From: Flaccisagitta enflata
Lineage: Eukaryota > Chaetognatha > Sagittoidea > Aphragmophora
Assembly: GCA_965153355.1 (NCBI GenBank)
Contig: OZ231127.1
Span: 52,948,001 to 53,012,000, forward strand
Length of the DNA: 64,000 nt
Direction: 5' to 3'
Positions 49,546-60,639 of this stretch are shown one piece after another. Position 1 is the stretch's first letter. Every line of letters starts with the position of its first letter. The notes below the pieces were generated by a model. The model was not told the DNA's origin. It ran no database searches and saw nothing but the letters and a program-made list of their open reading frames with translations. The translations under genes and the position numbers were made by a program.

Positions 49546-50076
49546 TATGAAAGTTGAAACAACATTGCCCTTAGAAAAGGAGGCCAGAATTCTCCAATTT
49601 ACAAAGGATGAAAGCCTTGCAAGCTTTCAATGGTGTTTACTCCGGATTGCTCACAACTATCCTTTACAATAAACAAAAGAAATGCTTACCTGAAAAAACT
49701 ATTAGCTTGACTGCATACCTCATTAGTATAGGTTCGGATAGGCCTATACCATTTAGTATACACAAAATCTCTTAAAATTGTAACAATCAAACATTACTAA
49801 TGTACTGGTGGAAGTACTGACACTAGCAATATTGATTTGAAAACCATACCCTTAGAGGCAAGAATCGAGGTTCAACCTTATGGGACCGCCGGCATTCTGT
49901 ACCAAGGTACTGATATTTATGAAAGTTGAAACAACATTGCCCTTAGAAAAGGAGGCCAGAATTCTCCAATTTACAAAGGATGAAAGCCTTGCAAGCTTTC
50001 AATGGTGTTTACTCCGGATTGCTCACAACTATCCTTTACAATAAACAAAAGAAATGCTTACCTGAAAAAACTATTA
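49546..50076. repeat. Exact 159 bp direct repeats around a 213 bp centre
   Basis: 49546-49704 and 49918-50076 appear identical, starting TATGAAAGTTGAAACAACAT and ending GAAAAAACTATTA. It could be a small terminal-repeat retro-element or a recent duplication. No TG...CA ends and no primer-binding site were recognised. Confidence 0.75.
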
Positions 50077-50079
50077 TGA

Positions 50080-50735
50080 TTATGATTACTAGTATGATTA
50101 ACGGAGTTGGCCTCTCCTCCATTTTATCCTACCACAATTCGAGTCGGTCGTAAATTACGTTTCGAATGAGAATTAGGCTTTAAAGTTACTGAGAATTAAG
50201 TAGAGTGCGATTGGACAAGGGTAGTAACGCAAAAATAAACCGCAATTCAAAAAGTTCATAAGACCGACCGACCGGCCGATATCATCGGAGCAACCAATCG
50301 ATAGAACGTCCAAGAGCCAAGTTCATGCGGCATAAAATAAAAATTCTTAAACTTAAACTTAAACATAAGTGACATCAAGGTACGCCCCTCACTTTCTCAT
50401 TCCCCAAACCCATGCTTCCATACATTCATATTCAAATTGATATCAAATTCCCTTTGGCGTATTTGTCGAACGCTCTTCTCTTGCCCTCTCTATCTTTTCT
50501 TCCAGGCTTGTGTGGCGTAGAGGCACTAAAACGTTCCCCTCTCGTAACGTCTTTATGCTTTCGACCCACATTTCTTTTTCGTTTGCACGACCCAAAAGAG
50601 ATCCCTCCATTCATTTCCAATAATCATAATTTTTTTCTTTTTATGCGCTGCCTCCAATCTCACAGCGGTTCCAACAAGTATGGTTTCCAGCAGAATATCC
50701 ACCGTAAAAAACAAAAACTAAAAAACAAAAAAACA
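50080..50735. other. No supported gene
   Basis: Contains a decayed hairpin-element core (CCGACCGACCGGCCG near 50263) and acceptor-like CTTTTCTTCCAG at about 50494 and CCAATCTCACAG at about 50664. No following frame could be tied to a family. Confidence 0.4.
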
Positions 50736-50739
50736 AACA

Positions 50740-50945
50740 AAAAAACTACCATGGTGGCATGTCTTATGATAGGTGGAACAACCTCCCTCACTATACCCAA
50801 ACTGAAAAATATGGAAGAGGGCCTTGTGAGCCCCCACTGACTAGTTACTATGCGCATTACTCCTAGTTTTCCATTCATCAAAACTAACTTGCAAACATCC
50901 ATTCTGAGTCTAACCCAAAACACGGGGCATCCTCTGAATCACGTG
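50740..50945. repeat. Dispersed repeat, copy 2 (inverse of 7320-7580)
   Basis: The complement reads AAGTTAGTTTTGATGAATGG then GCATAGTAACTAGTCAGTGG. This is the same family as 7320-7580. Confidence 0.65.
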
Positions 50946-50949
50946 CTTA

Positions 50950-51390
50950 AGTAAAAATTATCTCCACTGAAGCACACCCTAGTGCTTCAGTGGAATAAGA
51001 AATAACTAGTGCTTTTTGCAATTCGAGCTTCAGTGGAATTGAACATAACTGATTTTTATCACAGTAAAAAAAATCAAGTAATCTTCTTTTCTTATCTGAA
51101 GAAATAAAGAAATCCACTGTATTCTTTTCACCTCCCTCTATGTCTCTTTAATATCAGAAAAAAAAACATATTTCAACATCAACTTAGTTTTCATGCTTTG
51201 AAAAAAAAATGCTGGTAAGAAAACTTTTTTCCTTCAGAGATACAAAAATTTAAATGATAGAAAACAAAATTTACAATAAAAACAAGATTCATAGAAAAAA
51301 AATTGTAGGTAAGAAATCTTTTTTTCCTTCAGAGACACAAAAGTTGAAGTCATAAGAAAAAATATTTACAATAAATACAAGATTCATAAG
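50950..51390. other. AT-rich DNA with a duplicated block
   Basis: TAAGAAA(A)CTTTTTTCCTTCAG with ACAATAAA-type context appears at about 51215 and 51310. TAGTGCTTCAGTGGAATAAG here also resembles 53590-53610. Confidence 0.5.
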
Positions 51391-51461
51391 AAACAAGACC
51401 AACACCTATAAGTCGCGTGCGAGACATATATGAATGAATTGTCCTGACTTCTTATTGTATC

Positions 51462-51629
51462 TTTTTAATTGCGGACACGCAACTCTATAAGAGGCTTTGT
51501 CCGTCCGTCCGTCCGTCCGTCCGTCGGTCCGTTGGTCGGTCCGTCACGCTCGAGTTGAAAAGTGGGAAAACGCGTATTTCCGCCCCTGCCCACCCGTCCG
51601 CAACTGATGGCCGTGTATCCGGCCTTGTT
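51462..51629 (-). mobile_element. Hairpin/(GTCC)n element, near consensus
   Basis: TTTTTAATTGCGGACACGCA, CTCTATAAGAGGCTTTGTCC, (GTCC)n, CGAGTTGAAAAGTGGGAAAA and GTGTATCCGGCCTTGTT. Confidence 0.85.
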
Positions 51630-51839
51630 AATCAACATGACTGAATAGGGAGAAATAAAAGAAATGAATAAAATGATTTAGTTGACTAGATTGACTTGAA
51701 TAAATTGATGAATAAATCAGGTTAATGAGGTATTGGAGGCTGTGGAAACCCACCCAATTACAGGCCGGGACCAATGGAAAAAGTGGTGACTTTTGTAATT
51801 GAGTCAAATTAATCAACTCTATCAACCAAATCAATGAAA

Positions 51840-52255
51840 AATGACTAAACCAGACTTAAACCAGCAGACCTTAACCACCAGACTTTAACCACCAGACTTA
51901 AACCAGCAGACTTAAACCAGCAGACTTAAACCAGCAGACTTAAACCAGCAGACTTAAACCAGCAGACTTAAACCAGCAGACTTAAACCAGCAGACTTAAA
52001 CCAGCAGACTTAAACCAGCAGACTTAAACCAGCAGACTTAAACCAGCAGACTTAAACCAGCCAACTTAAACCAGCCAACTCAAACCAGCTGACTTAAACC
52101 AGCCAACTTAAACCAGCAGACTAAAACCAGCAGACTTAAACCAGCAGACTTAAACCAGCAGACTTAAACCAGCAGACTTAAACCAGCAGACTTAAACCAG
52201 CAGACTTAAACCAGCAGACTTAAATCAGCAGACTTAAACCAGCAGACTTGAAATG
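51840..52255. repeat. 14 bp satellite, about 29 units
   Basis: Unit AGACTTAAACCAGC, nearly perfect over 400 bp, with a short variant block (CCAACTTAAACCAGC) at 52060-52115. Units are contiguous, so this is not a CRISPR array. Confidence 0.95.
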
Positions 52256-52259
52256 ACAT

Positions 52260-53330
52260 AAAAGACCAAAACATACCAAAAAGCTCAAATGACCAAAACA
52301 TACCAAAAAACAAAGATTACTTAAAAATCAAAAAAACAAAAAAGCAAGAAATCAAAAACCAAAAAACCAAAAACCAAAAACCAAAAAGCAAAAAGGAAAA
52401 AACCAAAAAAGCTAAAAAACCAAAAACATAAATGACCAAAACATACCAAAAAACCATGTTAAATGACCAAAAAAACAAAACACCAGAAATCAAAAACCAA
52501 AAAAACAAAAACCAAAAACCAAAAAAAACCATAAATGACCAAAACATACTGAAAAACCATGTTAAATGACCAAAAATGACCTGAAGTGTCCCAAAACAAG
52601 GCCGGATACACGGCCACCAGTTGCGGACAGGTGGGCGGGAGCGAAAATGTGCGTTTCTACACATTTTGACTCGTGCTCACCAACGGACCAACCGACGGAC
52701 GGACGGACAGACGGACGGACGGACGGACAAAGCCTCTCATAGAGTTGCGTGTCCGCAACTAAAAACCAAAAACCAAAAACCAAAAACCAAAAAACCTAAA
52801 AGCAAAAACCTAAAACCAAAAAACCAAAAACCAAAAACCAAAAACTAAAAACCAAAAAAACAAAAACATAAATGACCAAAACATACCAAAAAACCATGTT
52901 AAATGACCAAAAACCAAAAAGCCAAAAATCAAAAACCAAAAAACCAAAAAACCAAAAAACCAAAAAACCAAAAAACCAAAAAACCAAAAAACCAAAAACC
53001 AAAAACCAAAAACCAAAAAACCAAAAACCAAAAAAACAAACATAAATGACCAAAACATACCAAAAAACCATGTTAAATGACCAAAAATGACCTGAAATGT
53101 CCCAAAATGACTTAAAATGACTTAAAACTACCTTTAAATGCCCAACAACGACTCAAATGAGTTACATCAACAAAGTGACGTAAATGATCAAAAATGACCA
53201 AAAATGACCAAAAATGACCAGAAGCCACCATAAATGACTAAAAACAAAAAAAAATGACTAAAAACAACAATAAAAAGACTCAAAATAACTCCAGACGACC
53301 AAATATGACCAAAAACGATGCAAAAAAGCA
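52260..53330. repeat. AACCAAAAA and AAATGACC low-complexity tract
   Basis: Blocks of (AACCAAAAA)n alternate with GACCAAAACATACCAAAAAA and CCATGTTAAATGACC, repeated at about 52435, 52540, 52865 and 53045. A nested element interrupts it at 52595-52765. Confidence 0.85.
52595..52765 (+). mobile_element. Hairpin/(GTCC)n element, near consensus
   Basis: AACAAGGCCGGATACACGGC to GTTGCGTGTCCGCAACTAAA, with a (GGAC)n core. It is inserted in AACCAAAAA-rich DNA whose sequence resumes at once on the other side. Confidence 0.85.
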
Positions 53331-53762
53331 TAGTGTTACGGACCGACCGACCGACCAACCGACCAACCGACCGACAGAGCGGGTTGTAGAGTTGCGTGCA
53401 CGCGACTAAAAAAAGGAGATATTAAAAGATGACAGTTTAGAAAAGAAAAAAACCTCTCTTGTTTCAATTGAAAGAAATCAAATAAGTTTCTTATTTCACT
53501 TACATATTTGCACTCAATCATTGCAGTATGAAAATAGGTTAGGAGTCAATCCACTAAAGCACGAATTCCAATTCCATCGAAGCACGAGGTAGTGCTTCAG
53601 TGGAATGGGCCTTCACTGTCCTTTTGTCCCGATCAGAGTTCGTGATTCAGTGAATAGGCCCAAAACACTAATGCTTACCTAAATAGATAAGGGCTATTTT
53701 TGAAGGTGGTATCTGTTAGTGGTTTTGAGTTCACTTAGTGGAATTGGAGGTGAGTACCGTGA

Positions 53763-53993
<231 letters not shown>

Positions 53994-54529
53994 TGTGATC
54001 GAGAGAAGGGGGTTGAGGTGTACCAAATCGGGCCCTAGGCCGTGAAACGTCTCTGCCAAAAGTTTGGGCACGGGGTAGGGGTAGTATAGTAAGAAAAAAC
54101 CCTTGGGGGCGACCCTCGAGTGGCCCAGAGCTAAGTCGAAGTTTTCAAAGTTGGCCAAAAAGGCCTCAAAATGACCAATTTTGACCAACAACCTATTTTT
54201 TTGAAGAACTGTAAAAATGACCAAAATATGGCAACCCAATATCATATGTGGGCTCATTGGATACCAAAAACACGTAAGTAGGTAGTGGGGTGGGTGATGG
54301 GGTGGGGCTGCCCCATGGGGTCACCAAGGGGGCCAAAATGGGCAAAATTCAGGTCCTGATGGAGCTGGTAGTAAAAAATGACGAAAATTCAAAATATCAT
54401 TTCTTTTGGTCAAATTATGTAGTAACGTGATGATTTTAGCCAAAAAACCAGAAGTAAATCAGAATTTTGGTTGAAAAATGCCATGTTACAGCTGTGGTGG
54501 TTGTTGATGATTTTGGGGTCTGAACCATA

Positions 54530-55230
54530 CAACTTTGAAGGCTCATATTTTTTACACTATTGGGAGAAAGTCTTTATGGCCGGTCTCATTTGAAAGAGCA
54601 TAAAAAAATCTTTCAGAAGCTCATGAACTTTGTCTAATTTTTTTTTAAAATGGCCCTACAGTGATCTTACAAAGTACAGTGAATATCGTTTTTTCAGGTG
54701 CTTGACTAATCCCATTTTTTTAAGCTGTTTCTGTTTAGTAAAAAGATGTAGATAAACGCTACGGGTCATGGTAGGAAAAACAATCAAAAACCTTTTAGAA
54801 GTCTTTTGAGTTTGGTCCAGCTTCATTCAGAAAAGGCCCTACAGTGATATCTCAAAGTACAGTGAAAATGATATTTTCCGGTGTTAGAATCATTCTTTGA
54901 AGGTTCATATCTTTAAGACAGTTAGGAGAAAATGTTTTTGGCCAGTCTCATTCAAAAGAGCGTAAAAAAAGCTTTCAGAAGCTCATGAATTTGGTCCAGT
55001 TTCCTTCAGAAATGGCGCTACAGTGATCTCTCAAAGTACAGCATCGTTTTTTTCAGGTCTTTGACCAATTCCACTTAGTCTAGCTGTAATTAGATATAAA
55101 AAACCGTAACTGGTCAAATTTAGAGGAAAAAACTCGTAAACCTTTAAGAATTCCATGAGTTTGTTCCTGCTTCATTCAAAAAAGGCACTACAGTGATATC
55201 TCATAATACAGGGAATAAGACAATTTCAGG
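54530..55230. repeat. Tandem units in the left arm of the palindrome
   Basis: About four diverged units of roughly 170-190 bp, each with a CTACAGTGATCTCTCAAAGT-like core followed by TACAGTGAA and a TTTTCAGGTGCTTGAC-like stretch. The mirror set lies at about 58220-58920. Confidence 0.7.
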
Positions 55231-55349
55231 TGCTTGCTTTTTCCATTCCTATTTTGCAGCTGATATCTATTTTACAGTTTCAGGAAAATATTTTCGGCTG
55301 GTCTTATTCATAAGAGCATTAAAAACCCTTCAAAAAAATAACTAGTTTT

Positions 55350-55512
55350 TTTTAGTCGCATGATTCAAGCATTTGGGCAGGAGCAGTAATGCAAAAGACG
55401 CCCAAAATGCTGAAAACACTAATAAAGCTAATAACTACCAACCGACCGACCGACCGACTGACCAACCAACCAACATATCGGGTCGTATAGTCGCCAGCAC
55501 GCGACTAAAAAA
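55350..55512 (+). mobile_element. Hairpin element within the left palindrome arm
   Basis: TTAGTCGCATGATTCAAGCA, a GACCGACC core and hairpin AGTCGCCAGCACGCGACT. It is bracketed by a local inverted repeat (about 55230-55348 and 55513-55615). Confidence 0.65.
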
Positions 55513-55616
55513 AACTAGACATTTTTTGAAGGGTTTTTAATGCTCTTATAAATAAGACCAGCCGAAAATATTTTCCCGAAACTGTAAAATAGATATCAGC
55601 TGCCAAATAGGAATGG

Positions 55617-55770
55617 AACAGGTCGCCCAAGGGCAATACGTGGTCAGCGATACCCGTTGCCCTGCTTTGCATAGTTGTAAATCGGAATGAGAGGCAGGGC
55701 AGCGGCCCCAAAGGGGACAAAGTCCTTTAGAACACAGGGGACTTTCGTTCGTCCACACATCTCTGGATAC
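55617..55770 (+). mobile_element. Truncated GCAGCGGCCCC-capped element
   Basis: The tail in inverse sense (GGTCGCCCAAGGGCAATACG) runs to the cap GGCAGCGGCCCCAAAGGGG and the ACTTTCGTTCGTCC block, then stops. It occupies the arm position that holds the longer copy at 57840-58218 in the opposite arm. Confidence 0.65.
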
Positions 55771-56928
55771 CCCCCCAAAGAGAATCGAAAATACCATTTT
55801 TTCTGACTGTGCTATTGGTCTTCAGGAACATGTGGGCTACTAAAAAAAACAAAAAACAAAAAAATTCTTCTGCAATTTTTTCATTTATTTCACTTTTTAG
55901 GTAAAAAAAGTGCATTTCTAGCACATTTTAAGCATAGAATTGTTCATACAGCTTAAAAAATCCAAAGAAATACTGGAAATGTATGGCAATAGATAGAATT
56001 TACATGTTTTTACCCTTCATAAACAGTTTTTTTAGGTATCACACAGATTAGAGCTTAAAAATAGCCAAAAAATGATAAAATATAGCTTTTTTCAGTATTT
56101 TTCAGTCTAAATTTGTTTTTACAGCATTTTAATTCCCGAAAAATCCTAGAAAAGTGTAGTAGTAGTCTGAGCTTAACTACTTTTACCCTGAACAATCAGT
56201 AAATTTTGATTTTTTTAAGTTCAGAGTTAAAAAATAGCTAAAAAATAGCAAAATATTGCTTTTATAAGCATCTTAAAGCAAATAATTATTCATGCACTTT
56301 TATAAATAAAAAAAAAATACTGGAAATGTGTGGCAATAGATAGAATATACATGTTTTTACCTTTCGCAAAAAGTTTTTTTAAATATCTTAAAGATTAAAG
56401 TTTAAAAATGGCGTAAAAATGCCGAAATATGTTTTTTTCAGCATTTTTAAGTCACAAATTTTCTAATACAGCATTTCAACTCCAAAAAATCCTAAAAATG
56501 TGTAATAGTAGTCTGAGTTTAACTTAAAAAAAACAAAAAATTGATATTTTTAAGCTAAAAAATTATTCGTGAATTTCCAAAAATCTTTCAGGACAATATA
56601 ATTATGTGATAATAATGGAAATACAATCTTTTTTTTACAGTGGCATATTTTACAGTTTGAAGCTTTAAAAATACCCCAAAATAAGCCAAAACATTTTTTT
56701 GTTATAAAATTTTTACCTCTGACTAAATATGTAGTTATCATAAGAAAAGATTCAATGTGATAGTCTGACATTATCAATGTAATCTTTGAGAAACTTGGAA
56801 TACAAATAAACTTAATTTGAATCAATTCAAATACGCAAATTCTGAAATTATCATATCATATCATTCAGATATGATCAGAGTTGTATGACGTCACTGCAAA
56901 TTGCAATCTATTGATGTATGAGTTAGCA

Positions 56929-57183
56929 TCAGTATCGCTTGTAGTGATGGTCAATGTCTGCGTGTATCGACTTCGCTGCAGCTTCATTGAACAAGCCTAA
57001 ATCTTGCCCATGTTTTTCAATGTCTTCAATAGCATGTGCAAAGAGCAAATGGGCCTTAGGAGTGACGTTCAAACCTAAATCCATCCATATTTCTAAGATT
57101 TTTAGGAGTTGAAATACTGTATCAAAAGATTTGAGACTTAAAAATGCTGAAAACAGCCATATTTCGGGATTTTTACGCCATTT
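56929..57183 (-). pseudogene. Transposon-type protein fragment (84 codons) in the centre of the palindrome
   Basis: Open frame of 84 codons plus stop. It includes FDTVFQLLKILEIWMDLGLN, then VTPKAHLLFAHAIEDIEKHG, then QDLGLFNEAAAKSIHADIDH and a final YKRY. The pattern (V/I)TPK-H...H...GLG-(F/Y)-E-A...H-D recurs, as I remember it, near the C-terminus of proteins encoded by animal DNA transposons. The first Met is at 57084, giving only 51 residues. The first 20 or so codons may not be native coding sequence. It occupies most of the unpaired centre of the 54014-60127 palindrome, so it is probably a remnant of the parent element's gene. Confidence 0.45.
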
Positions 57184-57839
57184 TTAAATTTTTATCTTTA
57201 AGATATCAAAAAAAACTTTTTGTGAAAGGTAAAAACATGTATATTCTATCTATTGCCACACATTTCCAGTATTTTTTTTTATTTATAAAAGTGCATGAAT
57301 AATTATTTGCTTTAAGATGCTTAAAAAAACAATATTTTGCAATTTTTTAGCTATTTTTTAACTATAAACCTAAAAAAATCAAAATTTACTGATTGTTCAG
57401 GTTAAAAATAGTTAAGCTCAGACTACTACTACACTTTTCTAAGATTTTTCGGGAGTTAAAATGCTGTAAAAACAAATTTAGACTGAAAAATACTGAAAAA
57501 AGCTATATTTTGTCATTTTTAGGCCTTTTTTAAGCTCTAATCAGTATGACACCTAAAAAACTGTTTAAGAAGGGTAAAAACGTGTATATTCTATCTATTG
57601 CCATACATTTCCAGTATTTTTTTGGATTTTCTAAGCTGCATGAACAATTTTATGCTTAAAAAATGCTAAAAATATCTTTTTTTTACCTAAAAAGTGAAAT
57701 AAATGAAAAAATTTCAGAAGAATTTTTTTGTTTTTTGTTTTTTTTAGTAGCCCACATGTTCCTGAAGACAAATAGCACAGTCAGAAAAAATGGTATTTTC
57801 GATTCTCTTTGGGGGGGTATCCAGAGATGTGTGCGTCCG

Positions 57840-58218
57840 TTCGTCCGTCCATCCGTCTGCCCCCCCAGGCCCTTTCAGGCCTGACACCTGTCCTCTCAGG
57901 CCTAAAATCTGCCCTCTCAGGCCTGAAATATGCCCTCTCTGGCTTTGAATCTGAGAGGGCAGATTTCAGGCCTGAGAGGGCAGATTAAGGCCTGAGAGGA
58001 TAGGTTTCAGGCCTGAAAGGGCAAATTTTCAGGCCTGAGAGGGCAGATTCAAGGCCGGAGAGGGCAGATTTCAGGCCTGAGAGGGCAGATTTTAGGCCTC
58101 AAAGGGCAGATTTCAGGCCTGAGAGGGCCGGGGGGGGGGACGAACGAACGGACAAACGAACAAACAAAAGTGCCCTGCGTTTTACAGGACTTTGTCCCCT
58201 TCAGGGCCGCTGCCCAAA
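57840..58218 (-). mobile_element. GCAGCGGCCCC-capped element with palindromic minisatellite
   Basis: A GTTCGTCCGTCC tract, then GGCCTGAGAGGGCAGATTTC units in both orientations, then the inverse cap CCTTCAGGGCCGCTGCCC. The outer cap and tail are missing. Confidence 0.6.
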
Positions 58219-58219
58219 A

Positions 58220-58925
58220 AGCAAGCACCTGAAATTGTCTTATTCCCTGTATTATGAGATATCACTGTAGTGCCTTTTTTGAATGAAGCAGGAACAAACT
58301 CATGGAATTCTAAAAGGTTTACAAGTTTTTTCCTCAAAATTTGACCAGTTACGGTTTTTTATCTAATTACAGCTAGACTAAGTGGAATTGGTCAAAGACC
58401 TGAAAAAAACGATGCTGTACTTTGAGAGATCACTGTAGCGCCATTTCTGAAGGAAACTGGACCAAATTCATGAGCTTCTCAAAGCTTATTTACGCTCTTT
58501 TGAATGAGACTGGCCAAAAACATTTTCTCCTAACCGTCTTAAAAATATGAACCTTCAAAGATTGAATGATTCTAACACCGGAAAATATCATTTTCACTGT
58601 ACTTTGAGATATCACTGTAGGGCCTTTTCTAAATGAAGCTATACCAAACTCAAAAGACTTCTAAAAGGTTTTTGATTGTTTTTCCTACCATGACCCGTTG
58701 CGTTTATCTACATCTTTTTACTAAACAGAAACAGCTTAACAAAATGGGATTAGTCAAGCACCTGAAAAAACGATATTCACTGTACTTTGTAAGATCACTG
58801 TAGGGCCATTTAAAAAAAAAATTGGACAAAATTCATGAGATTCTGAAAGATTTTTTTATGCTCTTTCAAATGAGACCGGCCATAAAGACTTTCTCCCAAT
58901 AGTGTAAAAAATATAAGCCTTCAAA
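58220..58925. repeat. Tandem units in the right arm of the palindrome
   Basis: Reverse-complement counterpart of 54530-55230, with the same four-unit organisation and scattered substitutions. Confidence 0.7.
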
Positions 58926-59011
58926 GTTGAATGGTTCAGACCCCAAAATCATCAACAACCACCACAACTGTAACATGGCATTTTTCAACCAAAATTCTGA
59001 TTTACTTCTGG

Positions 59012-59693
59012 TTGGGCAGCGGCCCCGAAGGGGACGAAGTCCTGTAGAACACAGGGGGACTTTCGTTCGTTCGTTCGTTCGTTCGTACGTGCGTGCGTCC
59101 CCCCCTCATCAGGCCCCTCAGGCCTCAAATCTGGCCTCTCAGACCTCAAATCCAGCCTCTCAGACCTCGGATCCAGCCTCTCAGGCCTCAGATCCGGCCT
59201 CCCAGGCCTTAAATCCAACCTCTCAGGCCTCAAACCTGGCCTCTCAGGCCTCAAATTCGGCTTCTCCTGCCTCAAACCTGGCCTCTCAGGCCTCAAATTA
59301 GGCCTCTTAAGCCTCAAATTCGGCCTCTCAGGCCTCAAATCAGCTATCTAAGCCTCAATTTACTGCTCTCAGGCTTCAAATCAGTCCTCTGACCTTTCAA
59401 GGCCTAATCCAGCTCTCTCAAGCCTCAAGTCAGCCCTGTAAAGCTTCCAATTGGCATTCTGAGGCCTTATATCAGCCTTCTTGGGCCTCAGTTTAGGCTC
59501 TTGGAGACCTTCAGTAAGCCCTCCATAGCATTTTATCCACTTCTTCAGGCAGGACGAACGAAAGTCCCCTTGTGTTCTACAGGACTTCGTCCCCTTCGGG
59601 GCCGCTGCCCTGCTTCCCCTTACTCCAATTCACAATCACTCAAAGCAGGGCAACGGGTATCGCTGACCACATATTGCCCTTGGGCGACCTGTT
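59012..59693 (-). mobile_element. GCAGCGGCCCC-capped element inserted in the right palindrome arm
   Basis: Complete copy: cap, GTTC/GTCC tract, 21 bp GGCCTCTCAGGCCTCAAATC minisatellite, inverse cap, and a tail ending GGGCGACCTGTT. The left arm (about 54446-54455) has the uninterrupted target CCAAAAAACCAG, so the insertion postdates arm formation. At most a TT is duplicated. Confidence 0.85.
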
Positions 59694-60137
59694 TTTTGGC
59701 TAAAATCATCAAGTTACTACATAATTTGACCAAAAGAAATGATATTTTGAATTTTCGTCATTTTTTACTACCAGCTCCATCAGGACCTGAATTTTGCCCA
59801 TTTTGGCCCCCTTGGTGACCCCCCATGGGGCAGCCCCACCCCATCACCCACCCCACTACCTACTTACGTGTTTTTGGTATCCAATGAGCCCACATATGAT
59901 ATTGGGTTGCCATATTTTGGTCATTTTCACAGTTCTTCAAAAAGATAGGTTGTTGGTCAAAATTGGTCATTTTAAGGCCTTTTTGGCCAACTTTGGAGAC
60001 TTCGACTTAGCTCTGGGCCACTCGAGGGTCGCCCCCAAGGGTTTTTTCTTACTATACTACCCCTACCCCGTGCCCAAACTTTTGGCAGAGACGTTTCTTG
60101 GCCTAGGGCCCGATTTGGTACACCTCAGAAGGGGGTT

Positions 60138-60190
60138 GTGAGACCCTGCCCACCCGTCCGCGACGATCTTGTAACTCCACGTTACTTGTA
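60138..60190 (-). mobile_element. End of a hairpin element interrupted by the palindrome
   Basis: CCCTGCCCACCCGTCCGCGA, CGATCTTGTAACTCC and CGTTACTTG match the CGTCACTTGTT subtype. The rest should lie left of 54013, where a (GT)n tract stands. Confidence 0.55.
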
Positions 60191-60356
60191 TCTAACATAT
60201 CGGGGGACCTTTCCAATGGGCTCCACTGACTCTCTCAGGATATGTTTTTTCCAAAATTCATCCACATTCTCCCTTCCTTTTCACTCTCTATCGTCACGAA
60301 CATACTGTCTGCCTGTCGGGCTGCCTCCCCCTTCTCTCTCCGTCTTTCTCTGCCTC

Positions 60357-60357
<1 letters not shown>

Positions 60358-60449
<92 letters not shown>
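60358..60449. repeat. (CT)n
   Basis: Pure array. Confidence 0.97.
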
Positions 60450-60453
<4 letters not shown>

Positions 60454-60509
60454 CGCTTTCTCACATTTGTGTCCGACAAGGGTCGCCATTGCTACCCCAG
60501 CGACCTCTT

Positions 60510-60633
60510 TTGTCAAGCCCCTGGACATCAGCCCTTTCGGGCTGCTGCGCTGCTCTCCTTCCAATTCAGTTGATCACACCGAGCAGGGCTTCGGGTACCG
60601 CTGACCATGTACGATTCTTGGATGATTAGTTAA
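60510..60633 (-). mobile_element. Tail fragment of a capped element
   Basis: GCCCTTTCGGGCTGCTGCGCT, a Pol-like CTCTCCTTCC stretch and a GCAGGGCTTCGGGTACCGCT tail match the end of 32563-33140. A hAT-like fragment ending GCCCCTGG precedes it. Confidence 0.5.
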
Positions 60634-60639
60634 GGCTGT

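Larger units (their letters stand above)
51392..53414 (+). mobile_element. 2 kb hairpin element with satellite cargo and nested copies
   Basis: Starts AACAAGACCAACACCTATAA and GTCGCGTGCGAGACA. Ends with GACCGACC units, AGCGGGTTGTAGAG and TTGCGTGCACGCGACTAAAA. Between lie a nested copy (51462-51629), a 14 bp satellite, AACCAAAAA-type sequence and another nested copy (52595-52765). Treating it all as one element is inference. Confidence 0.5.
54014..60127. mobile_element. 6.1 kb palindromic DNA element with 9 bp target-site duplication
   Basis: Starts TGAGGTGTACCAAATCGGGC and ends with its reverse complement. It is flanked by the direct repeat GAAGGGGGT (54005-54013 and 60128-60136). The arms pair over most of their length (about 54014-56505 with 57085-60127), leaving a centre of about 0.6 kb that holds a coding relic. 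A 9 bp duplication with long inverted arms is what Mutator-like or foldback elements show; that assignment is inference. The two arms differ by insertions of hairpin and GCAGCGGCCCC-capped elements. The right flank continues as a hairpin element end (60138-60190), so the insertion is nested. Confidence 0.85.

Noticed and set aside
51840-52255. CRISPR-like regular array
   Set aside because: The 14 bp units are contiguous, with no unique spacers, and the DNA is eukaryotic.
55231-55615. Small inverted repeat around the hairpin element as a separate transposon
   Set aside because: It is probably part of the larger palindrome history; no target duplication could be defined.
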